This document shows positions 9,513 through 22,891 of a stretch of DNA of 64,000 bases, in pieces. Origin of the DNA: Chlorokybus atmophyticus (Eukaryota > Streptophyta > Chlorokybophyceae > Chlorokybales > Chlorokybaceae); contig RHPI01002402.1 of NCBI GenBank assembly GCA_009103225.1, forward strand, positions 114,064 through 178,063. Reading direction: 5' to 3'. Positions within the stretch are counted from its first letter, which is position 1. Every line of letters starts with the position of its first letter. The translations under genes were made by a program, and so were the position numbers. The notes under the pieces were generated by a model. It ran no database searches, was not told where the DNA came from, and saw only the letters and a list, made by a program, of their open reading frames with translations.

Positions 9513-10887
9513 GGGCTGGTAAGACCGGTGGATGATATTTGAGCAGTAGCAAAGAGCTCGGGCGGCAGGGGCCAAGCAGATGTTGTCGTCGTCGTCGTCG
9601 TCACATGCATGCTCGACTCTGCAATCAAGGCCCGACCTCTACCTTCTGCTCCTGTGCTTTGCAGGTTGACTTGCAACCGTTGCTGCCTCTCTGCTGCCGA
9701 CTCCGTTGCGCCGCCTGCCAGGCGGCGCTCAGTGAGGGTTTGTCTAGGGTCTCGCGTTGTGTATGGTGTAGTAGAGATTTGTCTTGGCCCCCACGTAAAT
9801 CATTTTGCTATGCTGTGCTGCCTGGCTTGCTTTGCATTTGGCCCCTGCGGTTGAGTTTGCTTTTGCAACCCTAATGCCTGCTAGGTTGTGAGGTGGTCCA
9901 AGCGCTTGCCTTTTAACACATGCTGTACCCCATCAACTTATTTTAAGATGCACGGTATATCTCTTCATAGCAACATGCAAAAATCATCAAATGGCTACCA
10001 AGTTAACAGCTATTGTATGAAATAAACTTAAGATAAGGTAGGCCTATCATGGTGTATGACATGTCCTACTACTTCATAGTATGCAAACTTGTTGACAAGC
10101 ACACCGCCGCCAAGCGTATGTTATTACCTCTCTCTCTTTATGGATACATATGTTTCGAAAGGTGATTCCTTCAATCAACATAGAATGTGCAAGTAGCGCA
10201 TTTACCTTGCGGTACCGCACATATGCAAAAAAATCTTGTTGCAATAACCTCCTTACGTGCACATCTGATGCTGCAAAACAGGGAAGTGTTTCATCGTGAA
10301 TGAAATAATATGCTTTAAGTTCATGCTTACGAGGACTTTTTTATCAAGATTAAGGTATAAAAAGCGTGTTATCATTCATGTATATATAATCGATTGATGA
10401 CATCTTTGATACACCTGTTAAAGCCTCCCTGTAAGATGCACAAATGGTTTTACCGGTGCTTAGATGGATTGTGCAAGTGCTCACGTAGGGTAGTCATCTG
10501 GTTTGTTTGCCCAATGTGTGCCCATGCAGACATCGAGTTTGTGCATAGACAGAGTGCATAGAGAGCGGTTAGACAGTTCAGTAACAGTACACCTTATCAC
10601 AAGCCTTGTCACACTGTACTATGCAGGGTACATCCATCTTCGTACCCGCGTTTTCTTGCAGGGCAAGCCGCCGGTGCGTCGCGACGCGCGACTCGCGTAT
10701 TACTTAACGCGCTGCGTAAGCCCCCGTTGCAATGCGCCGCCTCACTGCACTCCATTGGACGAACGCCACGCTGGCCTTTGGCAGTGGTAGCTTTCTAGCT
10801 TGAAGCTAGCTTGAAAGCTTGTAGCTTAGCGGCGTCAACCTCGTTGCTGTCATTGTTGTCGTCGTGGCTGTTAGCGCCGCCATCGCC
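9513..10887. other. Intergenic, nothing recognised
   Basis: A short GTC microsatellite lies at about 9584-9603. The rest is AT-rich sequence without a supported exon. The last few hundred bases should hold the promoter of the subtilase-like gene, but no clear element was seen. Confidence 0.5.
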
Positions 10888-13800
10888 ATGCGTGACCTGG
10901 ATAGGGGTGGGAGTAGGAGTGGCTTCAGGGGTGGAGGGATGTGGCGGCCTTCGCTGGTTCGTTTGCTCCTGCTGCTAGGGCTGGAGCTGGTGGTGCTGAG
11001 AGGCAATGCCGTCCACGCCGCCGACAATGGCGGCAAGGTGGCCGGCGCCTACAGCCCGCACAAGGACGACTCGCAGGCACTCATCAACAACAGCGTAATT
11101 TTGGCAAACCACACTGTACATGTCGAGGGCCAGATTCATCGTGTGCATGGCTCACGCACATGCACAGACGCACACATTGATCTCTTGCATGCAGCGACGC
11201 GTACCCACAGCCAAATGTCAGTACCTGAGCTTTCACACAAGCACATTACAGAAGCTCTAAACTAACCACCGACACGTTCCCACAACACTTTCTTGTGTCA
11301 ACACCCTCACTCCAAGCTGCCTCCTCATCGTCACACTCACTCACCTCTCCACTCTCCCACCCAGGCCGCATTCACCATCAACTCCTTTACCACCGACTCC
11401 TCCTCCTCCTCGTCCTTCCTCACCTTCGACGCCTTATCCTTCCCCACCCAAGCCTCTTATCTCGCTGACCAGCTCGTCCGTCTCATCCCCGGCATCGACA
11501 TCAACGCCGTCGACGAGACAGCCGACCTGGTGTCATGCCGGGTCCCAGCTGATAGGGTTGGGGAACTGAATGGGGTGACAGCGCTGAAGTTTGCGACGCC
11601 GGCTATCATGAGACAGATGAATAATGATGGGAGAGGGGCGGTGGTGACGCAGGTGGGTGTGGGTGTGCGTGCGTATGTGCCTGGTTTCGCGCACGTGACC
11701 GCATGAATGTTTTGTGTACGTGTGCGTGTGCCATTGTGTGTGTACGTGTGCACCTTTGTTTTATGCGCATGTGCGCTTGCCAGCTAGAGTACATGCATAT
11801 ATGTGAGTGCATAACCGGGTTGGCCTCACTTGTCTAACTTGTGCAGGGAGATGCGGCAATGAGACTGGATGTGCTTAGGGAAGCTGTGAGGGGTCTGGAT
11901 GGGAGAGGCGTCAAGGTTGGGGTCGTCTCGAACTCGTTCAACCGTTACGACCCGGTACAGACAGACACATACTTACCATAACACTTGCATATGTCTGATA
12001 TGGGTACTCTGCGCTCGCAAGCTCACTACTCGCTGGAGAGTGATGAGTGTTGTTATCTTCTCCTCTGTGTGCTACTGCAGGACTACTACGATGGTGTTGG
12101 CACCACCGCACGGCAAGACTATAGTGAGTCACAACACATATCGTATGTCCCCCTTCCAGCAAGTAGTAACACTTGGTGACACCTTCTTGGATGACACATT
12201 CAGGAAGTACATGAAATCTTGAGCAAGACATGATTCTTTCAACGCAGGGTCAGGAGATCTTCCCAGGGAGGGCGTCACCGTTCTGAAAGACGCGAAGAAG
12301 GAGTACCTGTGGTCGGATGAAGGGCGCGCCATGCTGCAGATAGTGAGTACCAGTTTGGGTTTGATTTCCATGTTGCGTCCAAGTTGCGTGATGCGCATTG
12401 TCAGTGGTCACACAGTGAAGCGATGACATGTTACCAACCTCGTGACTCTGGCAGGTGCATGACTTAGCACCCAAGGCCTCCCTTTACTTCCACACAGGTG
12501 AAGCACATGCATACACAACTTTCGATATGCGCATGACAGTGCAAAAGCCTGCGTACACCCTCGTGTGCACACACGCGCGCGCGCGCGCACACCTACCCAC
12601 ACCCGCACGCACACATTCGGGCACGCGCGCGCATGTGCACAAGAGCCTGCACGCTGTACGCATCCCATCAACACATGTGCGCGCGAGAGTACGCGCATGC
12701 GCGGGAGAGACAAACACTAACCACACCAACAACATTTGCAGGTGTTGGCGGTCAGGCGATGCTGACGCGTGCCTTTGATCGGCTTACAGCCGCCGGTTGC
12801 AACGTGATTGTGGTACATGGTACATCATGATGAACATGAAGAATGTATACTATCACACTTGTGTTCAGCACCACAATATATGCATACATACACATCTTAC
12901 GTTTTATAACCCCTGCTGTCATAGGACGACATCAAGTATTACTTTGAGGCGTTTTACGAGGAGGGTCCCGTGGCTCAAGCGGCGGGTCGGGCGTTCGCCA
13001 ACGGCACCGCGTGCTTCACCGCCGCGGGCAATGACGACAGGCAGGCGTGGGAGACCACGCTGTGGCAGGAGGATCGAGACGGGTTCTACGTGTTTGATGA
13101 TGGAAGGAACTATCAGACCTTCAGCATAGCAGCTGGGGACGAAGTGGCCTTTGTGTTTCAATGGTATGCTTGCTGTGGATGCGAGAGTCTTACTGTCTCT
13201 ATCTCAATCACTTGATGAGATGCAGTCACTCACTCGCTCTCATGCAACAGTCCCACACACGCAGTCACACTCAATTTGCTCACTCTGTCGCACACTCACC
13301 CACTCCTCCGTGAGTCAGTCATGCAGTCCCTCAGGCACACAATTACTTACTCCCTTTGCTCAGACACTCGCGTGCGTGCGCGTGTGCACATGTGTGCGAG
13401 TCACACACAGCCTGCCTCTCGCTCACACTCATGTTGCTTACTTTCTCACACACAGTCACCCACTATCTCAGACAGTCAGTCATCCTGTCATGTTCACGAA
13501 CTAACTCACTCACTCGCTCCTTGCGCACTCACTAACTGACTCACTCACCAACTGACCCTCATCAGTGCACGTTCGCTTCCTCACGCTTTCAGTCACTCAC
13601 CCAATGTGGCCTTCAGGGATGAGCCCTTCACCAACTGCCAGATCGACCTCGACATCTTCCTATCCCAGGACGGCCACACGAAGCCCGTCGCCCTCGACAC
13701 CGCGAACAACATCGGCGGCCAGCCCGTTGCCTCGATGTCGATCGGCAACAGCGGCACATCCGACACAACATACAGGCTGAAGATCCAGCGCGTGAGGAGC

Positions 13801-16565
13801 GAAGGGGAGAGGCGTTACCCGGGGAGAGTCAAGTATGTGTTTGTAAGTGGTCTCGGGACAAGCGGGCCAACGTCGGATCTGAGCCATGCGTTCGCATCGT
13901 CGATAACGGGACATGAGAACTCGCCGGTAGAGTTTACGGTCGGCGCAGCGTAGTAAGTGGTGTGTGTGTGTGGGTGTGTGCGCGTGCGTGTTGTGTCGCG
14001 TGGGTTGATGTGTGGTTCTGTTGGTTTTCAGTTATAAGCAGACGCCTGCCTTCGGGACTGGGGTAGCCTTGCGCCAGGCATACTCGTCAGCGGGAGGTGG
14101 CACGCCGCTCTTGTTCAATGCGGATGGGGCGCGCTTGTCTACTCCAATCATACCCAAGTGAGTTGGGGTTTTAACCGAGTCAGTCACTCAGTCACTGCAA
14201 GTGTGTGTCTCTTTCTTCTCCTCCACCCTAATGCGGTCTTGTTGTGTCCAGGAAGCCGGACGCGTGTGCACCAGGTTTGTTGACATGTGCCCTCTTCACC
14301 TTTATATGTGCTGTGTGCTAGGTTGATTACTAACCACTGTACCCGTTGTGCAGATGGGGTCGACACCACTTTTTTTGGCTCGCGCGACGAGGACAACAGC
14401 GGCTACCCGGACTTCTTTGGCACAAGCGCAGCAGGTACGCACTTACTCTCAACATTTTTGTGCGTGTGAATACTACCATCATAAATCACAACAACAAACC
14501 ATTCCTACCTGCGTGCAGCTCCCCACGCGGGGGGTCTGGCGGCGCTGCTTCTCCAGGTCCGGCCCGCCTTCGCCCCCGCCGCGCTGTACGACCTCATGCG
14601 CCGCACCGCCGACGACATGGACGACGAGCGCACGCCCGACTTCGACTACGGCTACGACAACGCCACAGGGTGAGGAGCTGAGGGGGGGGGACTTACTTAG
14701 CAATTGAATGACCCGACTGAGGTACTGAGTGAGGTCGTGAGTGTCTGATACTCACGGTATGAGACATGGTGTGTCTGAGGGACACCAAGTCTCTCAGACA
14801 TTGAGTAGGATACATCGTCTCAGTGCCACTTGGTGTTTCAGACACTGAGCATGCTTGATGTCCGTCACTCAGGCACGAAGTGTCTCAGTGACTGACACCA
14901 AGTTTCTCAAACGCTGAGTATGAGACAGTTAGGCTCTGTCACGCAGTGCGGACCGAAGTGACCAACTCATCGAATCAATCTCACACCCAAATAACTATGG
15001 GATGACAATTGTGCACCCAGTGACTCACCACTAACTCCCTCTCTCACGTCCATCGACTATCCCGCACGCATCAGCCGACAACCCCTCACACATCTCCCCA
15101 ACCACAGGTACGGCTTCCTGAACGGGCGGAGCGCATACACATCAGCTCGCTGCCATTCAACATGTGGATCCAAAGTCCTCGTCTATCCTTTCCACCTCGA
15201 CCGTGGCTGCGGTCCCTCCTCCTCCTCCTCCTCTTTCCGTCTCGTTTGCCGTCGCACTGCCTCCGGCGGCACCCTCAAGCTCGCGACGCCGTCGGGACTG
15301 TATCGGATAGAGGCCTTCGGGCCCAATTACCTGCTGCTGGCGGATGTGAATGGACAGCTGGCGGCGTACGGGTGCGGGGGGAGTAGTGTGGGGAAAGGTT
15401 TTGAGGTGAGGGAGAGGGAGGGGTGGGAGGTGAATGAGGGGAATGTGGTGATGGGGTACGGACGAGATGAAACAAGTGAGTGGAATGCTTGTCAGATGGC
15501 TTGATACACGCTCATGCATGCGAACACACATGTGCTGTCCTGTCCAACAAACGCACACACACTCGCACGCACACACATGCTCATCATGTTGTGACATTGA
15601 CTCAACTACTTGTAGTGTCCTTCACTTCGTATGGGGCTGATGGGAGACTTCTCAAATCGGCATCATGCGTGTCTTCTGTCTCCTCGTCGACCCCGAGCTA
15701 TGTCAACGGCACGCAGGGCGGCTGCTCTGTGCCTCTCTCCTACCCCACAACACGCGTACTCTACTCCTCCTCCACCTCTTCCCCCTCCTCATGTGGTGGC
15801 GCCAACATTCTCTACCCCCCCGCCGTGCGAGACTCGCTCATCACGCCCGCCAACACAGCCAGCAACTACTTCGTGCGCGTCGACTACGTGTTCGACAACA
15901 TCCCGCCGAGGCCGTTCGCGTCGCAGGCGTGCGGGAGGGAGTTTTGGGATGAGTATTTGTGCAGGTGGCCTGAGGGGGTGGAGGGTATGTTGCCAACCAC
16001 ACCTGTGAGAGATGCAATGGCTCGAGCGGGTGAGAATAATGATGGCGATAGAGCTGCCGTGGACCGCAAGTTCTCCCGCACATTCACACTTCTCCAGGCG
16101 GTGTCCCGGCGCCCTCCAACAGGCAATGTTGTGAGTACTACTTCACTATCTTTGATTGTGTGAATGCGTATGTGCATGTCCATGTGAGAGCGCGCGCGTG
16201 TGTGATGTTTGTGCAATGGTGATCTGTATTCATTGACACTGCGTTGCACAGGCGTTCTACAACCTAGCGGGTGAGGCCGCAGCGGCGCTGCTCAACGCTT
16301 ATCAGGTCAGATACAACGGGTATCCTGATGATGTGAGGGCCCTCTTCATTGCCGCGCTCGCATCGGGTGCTGACGGTACGTTCAACAAGTGTTATTGTTG
16401 TTGGGTCGAGTCGTGCGGGTTTTGTGGTGTTTTGGTGTATTGGTGTATTGGTCGTCATCATGACATGCTATGCTTGCAGTGGCCGATGCGACGGCGCGGT
16501 TTTCTGCGCTGAACAATGGTGGATTTTGTCCGTTGACACCGTGCCAAGGAGATGAGCGTAGATAG
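10888..16565 (+). CDS. Secreted subtilisin-like (S8) protein with a GUB_WAK wall-binding domain
   Basis: Seventeen phase-consistent exons give 967 residues: 10888-11094, 11365-11652, 11847-11954, 12081-12123, 12248-12342, 12455-12497, 12742-12812, 12925-13163, 13617-13952, 14032-14157, 14252-14274, 14354-14434, 14519-14669, 15108-15475, 15616-16130, 16252-16375 and 16480-16565. A signal peptide core LLLLLGLELVVL lies near the start; Met18 is an alternative start. The subtilase core has VGVVSNSFN (about 190-198), DEGRAM (239-244), AAGN (Asn321) and GTSAAAPH (Ser551). Residues from about 619 show the cysteine-framed pattern of the plant GUB_WAK pectin-binding domain (CG, YPF, CG, LVC), followed by another Cys-rich stretch. 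The Asp of the usual triad reads Asn194, and there is no HGT box; DEGRAM stands in its place, as I recall for a bacterial S8 subgroup. Activity is therefore uncertain. A wall or matrix role is inferred. Confidence 0.8.
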
Positions 16566-19424
16566 GTTTGATGCAGTACTGTTGTGTGAGCGGAAGTGAA
16601 GCTGAAGGCCTTACTGAGTAATGAAGTTTATAGGTTTGAAATAAACATGTATATACAGTCAGATACGATGCACTGTGCAAGTAGTATCAATAATGGTTCT
16701 GTCGGGCTTCTGCGCCTCTAAAGTAATAGTAGTTTTCAGAGAAAACAGAGGGCGTTAGTTTGGAGCCTTATATCATGAATGACTCTGCTCATAGCCCATC
16801 CGTGGAGTGTTATATGTGTAACGGAGCATCAATGCTGATGACCGCGTCGCCAGTTGGCATACTTACTTACCAGAGCGCGGGTGCATGACTTTGCAGTTGC
16901 AGCTTGCTGGTTCAATGTCCAGTAACTAGCACATGGGTATATGTCAAGTGCAACAATGTTGTTGACTTTATCAGCCTGCCTATGTCAGGGTCGATCTGCT
17001 GGCGAGTTTGAGATGGTGCATGTATGCGTGACACTAGCATACCTCATGGACACTACATGAGGCGCCTTGCAGTTCGCCCACCAAAATACACTTTCATGGT
17101 TTTAGCCAACTACAGCGTATGTGACACAAACATCATCATTAGTGTCAATCTTACTTTACATATACCGTGGCCGCAGACTGAGCACAGGTAAGTACTTTGG
17201 CTTTATCAGGTCAATGTGGTGAAGAAGAGCACTGATCATCTCGACCACGCACTACCTAAGTCGCTATCATGAGCGGTCAGGAAGACACAAGTAGTAGGTA
17301 GTGTGCACCTAGCCCGGTGGTCGTGATAGAGGTGAGTGTGGTGATGGTCAGTGTCTATGCATGTGTTGTGCATGTTGCATACATCACGTGCATATTCTGT
17401 ACACTAGTAGTAGCGTACTCTCATGTCAGCAAGCTCTAGGCCTCACTGGCCTGCATTTGCCAACGCCAGCTGCAGTGTTGATCGTAACAAAATCCACCGC
17501 TATGAGTCGAGCGCTAAATTACATCACTGCAACTACTTTTTCCCAGACAACCAACACGACATCCTGTGCAATGCAAGGACTCCTCCAATGCAGCAGACAC
17601 GCAAGCCTGAACTTACAGGCAGGTGCTGCGCATGCTGAACAGCGCAAAACACAGCATACTGTACACAATGTTTACAACCTTCACAGCAACGTTACCTGCC
17701 AACGCACTGTTGGCCTGGCAACTACCAAAATATATGACCGGGATTTCAGACCTGAATTCGAGACCTCACATTGCTTTTGCTACAACCCACTGTTGTCCTC
17801 TCATCACCTGTGACCCCGTTGCTGTTCCCTTGGCCGACTCTCTGAATTGTACAACTCAGAGCTGCAAATGCAGAATGCACAAGGTCAGAAGCAACACAAC
17901 AACAAAATCCTTGCAGAAGCAGTTTTAAATTGATGTACGTCATTGACAAATGTTGCATACATGCAGTAACCACCGTGCAGCAGCGCCAGCCCGACTGTGC
18001 CGAAGAAGAGCCTGTTGCGAAGGGTTGGACTGTGGCGAAAGCCAATGCGTACTGTCAAAGGACAAAACAGCAGACGTGAGACGAGTGTTCAGCAGATATC
18101 ATGCGCAGCGCTGCTGCATAGGTAGCATCTGCTTTCCAAGAGATGTTGAAATGAGCGCAGAGAATTGCACTGACTTAGTCAATCACACAGCCCAGCAAAT
18201 CTGTAACTTGACACTATTGATGTGCACTGTGGTCTGAAAGGCATGTCATGCTGGCATAATGCATGCAACTGTGCATGGAAGCATATGTGAGCACGCAGAA
18301 CGTTCCCCGCTGAACCACATAGTTTGCCGCACCGAGCATTCCGTAATATATGCGCTATCAATGTTTGAAACTTACTCATTGGGATGATGGGAGCGTATAT
18401 TAACGGCAGTAAATATACGAATGGGATGCTTTTAGTAGAAGTGCGTAGTCCGCCGCTTCCCCTGCAAGCAATGACAGTTGACAGGCAGTACCGCAGCCCA
18501 CAGTTAACTGCTCGTACTGCATGCATGCCCTACAAGCAGCAATAGGGCACCAGCACAATGAAAGCAACCGGGCAACCGTCAGAAGTATATACCATTGCCC
18601 TTATAAGCATTGACGGTTACGCACAACTGGCATGCGACCGACTGATCAGACAGAAACACAGCACCCACAAGCAAAAACACTCAAATGGTCACTCGCTTAC
18701 GCAGTCCCAGGCGCAGCGCCGTTTCCGGCCATACGCCAACACCACCGCCGCCGCCGCCGCCGACACCGCCACAACCAGCAACAGAACGCTGCACTACCCG
18801 CACCACCCAAATGCACAAATTGAATATTTTCATTGCAGATATCAACCACACCACTAGGCCCCCAAGCAAACCGACTTGTGCATCTCAGCTCTAGCGGCCG
18901 TCCGATTGTATTGCCACTCTGTCATCGACGGCAAATTTGCCGTCCATCTAGGCAGGCAGCTCAATCAAGCTAACCGCTGTTGGAGAGGGGCCCTCTCAGA
19001 GAGAGGGCGGTTCACCAGCTGAGAGGCGCCGATATCGGCCCCGACTGCGGTTAGCCAACAGCGACGTCCGCCAAGCGGCGGATCTGCCGGGTCGGATCGG
19101 TCCTCAGCAGCGTCGCGCGGTGCGGTTGCTATAGGATCCCCGCGCCCGGGCGGCGCTGGCTGCCCTCCGGGTGGCACTGTCGACATTGAGAGCGGCGCTG
19201 TCGTCATCCCTATCGTGCTGGTCATCATACTAGGCCAGTGCTATTGTCGTTGTCGCTGAGCTTACTGCGTGTGGGTGCCTGGTAGAAGCTGCGAGTTGCG
19301 AGCTAAAGCCTACTGTGCGGCGGCGGGCATCAGGTGTGGAGGCTTGCTACTTGGTTGGCTGCTTGGTAGAGTGAGCAGAAGCAAGCCAGACAGAACTTTC
19401 ACAGCAACGGTGGAGAAGGACAGG
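16566..19424. other. Intergenic, no supported gene
   Basis: A TGTAA, the usual volvocine polyadenylation signal, lies 252 bases after the subtilase stop (16817-16821). The stretch 18738-18770 is a CCG microsatellite. The segment 18890-19260 is more GC-rich, with short inverted repeats such as CGCTGTTGG and CCAACAGCG. Open frames here are short and not protein-like. Confidence 0.5.
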
Positions 19425-20604
19425 ATGGACAGCCATGCTTCGCACGCGCCGCCTCCACAGCAGGAGATGGGCAGGCTGGACAGGTTGACGCAGTGGGTCG
19501 TGCAGAACAAGCTGCGGACCGTCGGTAAGTGCAAGCTGTTGCTGGTACGGCACGTTTATGACGAATTGATTGAGTTTATGAACTCTGATTGTGTCACTCG
19601 CTGCTTTCCGTCTTCGTTTCACGTCCTTACTGTCAACGAGCAAAGCGTAAGTAGGCCTGCTGTCAAGCTAGGCGGGTGATTGTGAGAAAGTAGCTTTCAT
19701 CTCCGTTGTCGCGGCCATGGCGCCGTTTCGAGCCAAACGGTTCCAACTTTGGCTTGAGTTAGTGGCAGAGGACTTAAACCAGATTGTGTCCGCGAGTGGT
19801 GGGTGTTGTTAGCCAAGGGTAGGTAAACATAGATAAGATTCGGCTGTTCCAAGGAAAAATACTGCCAGCGAGTTGCAGCAGTTGTAATCAGATGGACAGA
19901 CGGACAGGCAGGCTGAACTTTTGTTGTTTTTCGTGCGTGTGTTTACTTGTTAACGTCTCAACAAATCAACACAGATGCCGATCCCATAACATGACCGGAA
20001 CCATTGATGCCAACATTGAGTATAAGTGTTCTAATAACCAAGTCTTGCTGTCGCGGTGGTGTGAAGTTAGCTACAGGTCATTTGGTTGTTGGAGCAATCT
20101 ATGTTGTCGTGGCAGTCCTGCCGTCGATGCTTCCATCGTGGAACTGCCCGAAGCGTTCATGACATCCCACTAGTGCATACCATATTCCACCAATACATAC
20201 CATGTGCGCAACGCCCCATGCATGCATAGTGTGTGCCCTGTGGCTAGTTGGGCAATACATCTAAGCGCAGGAAAGAGTTAACCTTGGCGTTGTTGGCAGG
20301 TTTGATTTGGGCCACCGGCGTTGCTGGAACCCTTGCGTATGAATTCAGGCAGAAGCATATTCCCAACAGTGTGAAGGTCATCCATGCGCGGTATGATGTG
20401 TGTTGCACTTCGCAGACAGCACTTGACGTCGCTCACTCTCACGTTGTATTACTGGGGCCCACGCTTGTGTGTTTGTTATGCAGTGTGTATGCGCAAGCAA
20501 TCACACTCGGAGCGTTGGCCGCTGCTGCGGCGGTTGAGACATACAGCGCGCACACGAGGGAGGTGGTCAAGCAGGCCGAGGAGCAGCAAGGAGGGCCGCA
20601 GTAG
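19425..20604 (+). CDS. HIG1-domain (hypoxia-responsive family) mitochondrial membrane protein
   Basis: Three phase-consistent exons (19425-19524, 20300-20390, 20484-20604) give a 103-residue protein. After a short N-terminus, residues from about 20 show the plant HIG1 pattern: WVVQNKLRTVG, then LIWATGVAGTLAYEF (first membrane helix), a loop with VKVIHARVYAQA, then LGALAAAAAVETY (second membrane helix) and a charged tail. Length and two-helix hairpin are normal for this family. HIG1 proteins sit in the inner mitochondrial membrane, and some (yeast Rcf1) assist cytochrome oxidase and supercomplexes. That role is by family, not shown here. Start chosen because it gives the usual short N-terminus; the frame is open upstream of it. 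Confidence 0.88.
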
Positions 20605-21597
20605 TGCTGTCAGGGTTGGGACGGTGCATTGCGTGTTGCTTGTCACAATGAGCCTCATGGCAGATACTTTGTACAGTTAGTGTCGGTTAGCAGCTGCTGA
20701 GATTTGAGTAGAACTGTTTGTGGCTAGAGATAAGTGGCAGTGTGGTACATTGCTTGTGAAGTTGAACTTGGTGGCGGGATAGCTGTTGCTATTGACATAG
20801 ACACATATATACAGTCCGCATTGTTTGTACAATCATGCAAGCAACTGGCTCACATATGATGACTACGGCAGATTGTTGACATGCTATTCTCTAATAACAC
20901 CCACACTCGAGTACTTCTCGCCCATTCATGGTGAAGCATATTTGCATTTCACAACCATGTCAACTGTCAAGGGCTGTACACGCGATCACTAATAGTCCGA
21001 TTCACGGACGCTGGATAGCTGGCAGCTGATATGGTCTTCAACTTTGGTCGCCTGCATTATCACCTTCATGACATGAATTGCGTGAAAGCAAGCTTCAAGG
21101 GCGGTAGCAATGCAACTGCAGCAAATGCAGGCGAGATAGGCACAAGCGTAGAGTAAGTGGGCGACAAGACATTATTCGCAAATAATAAACTGTGCAATGA
21201 GAATACTTTGCCACAAGCTTCATATCTGCATCACCTAAAACATTCAAACTGTGCCTCACCACATGCACTACTTGAAACCTGAGCATACACAACCACAAGC
21301 AAACTGAGCACGACTGCAAGATTGAGTTGTCTGGCTGTGCCCAAGTTAAAACCTATCACAAAGTTTGTGCTGACGCTGGGGGAAATACCGCGTACCCATG
21401 ACTTTGCACCCACAGCAAGTCAAGGGAGGGTTACTACTTGAACAGGCCAGAAGGACCACCCTGCACACAACACGGAGGCTACTACCTGTCTACCTATAGC
21501 TAACATGTAACTTGCACGCAAAGTGCACAGTGATAAACTGCCATGTGGCAGCACACCGCTGTGTTTGACCCATACAAGCACAGTATGCAGCGTGACA
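20605..21597. other. Intergenic between HIG1 gene and zinc-finger gene
   Basis: AT-rich sequence without recognisable exons. It holds the 3' ends of the two convergent genes on either side. Confidence 0.5.
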
Positions 21598-22797
21598 TCA
21601 GCTCCTTAACGTCCCATCCGACTCATCTGGAAATGATACGCATCTCAACACACTGCAGCGCTCACACATCAACACCCCTGCCTGAGAGCAGAAAGTTGTG
21701 GTCACAACAAAGAGACACTCGAGCCGATTCTGAACTGATGCAAGAAGCCATGCAAAGAGGTCATTACCGCCTTGCACTGCGGACACCGTCGGTAGAACTT
21801 GGATTTCCCGGGCAGCTTGACATTGACTTTCTGCCCGTGACAAAAGTCGCATATCAGCCAGCCGGTGTCTTGACAACGCTCACACACTACCTCCCCATCC
21901 CAAGACCTTACCGGAGGCGGAATCGAAGCCTGCAGCTTTTCCACAAAGCCAACATTGCGGTTAGTATGCTATGCACTGATAAGATGCTTGAACCACAAGT
22001 GAAACCGCAGCTGTGACGGCCGTAGCTAAGGCTCCACTTGGGTTCTTTACTGGCTTGCATGCGTGTGCATATGCACAATGCGTGCAGATTGTACTTGCGC
22101 GCGTGGTGTGTGTGAACATGGGAGAGTGGGTCATGGAATGTAATGCAGTAACACCATTTTCTGTGTGCAAATGCACACCAACTGCAGCAGGCACTGCATA
22201 GCAGAGAGATCATATTACAACATGGACGATGAAACTGCATGACAATGATCCAGTTGAACATGAGAGAAATTGCTGAATACAACTGACGGCATGCAAGGCT
22301 GTTCTGCAGTCAGAACTAGTCAGCTATAGACAAGCAAACCACAACATGCTTGGTTCCTCTGACTCCAAAGCAACTCATTTTTTCTGACAGGCAGATAACT
22401 CAGTGCCACAGCAGCTGGCGACAGTTCTTGGATTAGACACTACGCATGCTACATATTTGTGTTCAGAACCTCAACAAACAGACAGATAGAACTAGACACG
22501 TACCTCATCTGTTGCACTGCAAGCCACCTCTCGCCTGCGGCAGCCTTTCCGACTCCTACCCAACGCAGGCGGCGGCAGGCTGCTGCTGCAGCCGCCGGTA
22601 GCAGCCCTCGCTGCTGGTAAAGCTGACGGCGGCGCACGCACCACCTCAGCCACCCCAACCACCGGCGCCGCCACCGCCACCGCCACCGACCACATTGCCA
22701 CCACTGCTGCAGCACTCCTTCGCTTGCAAACCCTAAACTTGTCGCTGCTGTTGCGAGTGTTGCGAGCGATGTGAGCAATGTCGCTGGGCTTGTCCAT
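21598..22797 (-). CDS. DnaJ-type cysteine-rich zinc-finger protein, probably plastid-targeted
   Basis: Three exons in phase (22797-22504, 21929-21768, 21681-21598) give 179 residues. The first 98 residues are rich in Ala, Arg and Ser without acidic runs, as in a chloroplast transit peptide. The mature part has CERCQDTGWLICDFCHGQ, then YRRCPQC, then MCERCSVLRC: paired CxxC motifs as in the zinc-binding centre of DnaJ and its plant J-less relatives (the BSD2-like group). These proteins help fold or assemble plastid proteins such as Rubisco; the target of this one is unknown. The first intron is 574 bases. The start codon lies 94 bp from that of the divergent CTR9 gene, so the two probably share a promoter. 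Confidence 0.78.
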
Positions 22798-22891
22798 GGC
22801 ATGGTTGAGGGCGGCGGCGGTGGCGGGGATGGGCTGAGCTGTTGCGGAATAGGTGGTGTGGGCGAGGTCGCGGTTGTCGCTCGCTGGCAGC

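Noticed and set aside
15157-15597. Antisense 146-codon frame over the GUB_WAK exon
   Set aside because: It is a shadow of the GC-rich, Ser/Pro-rich coding exon on the plus strand.
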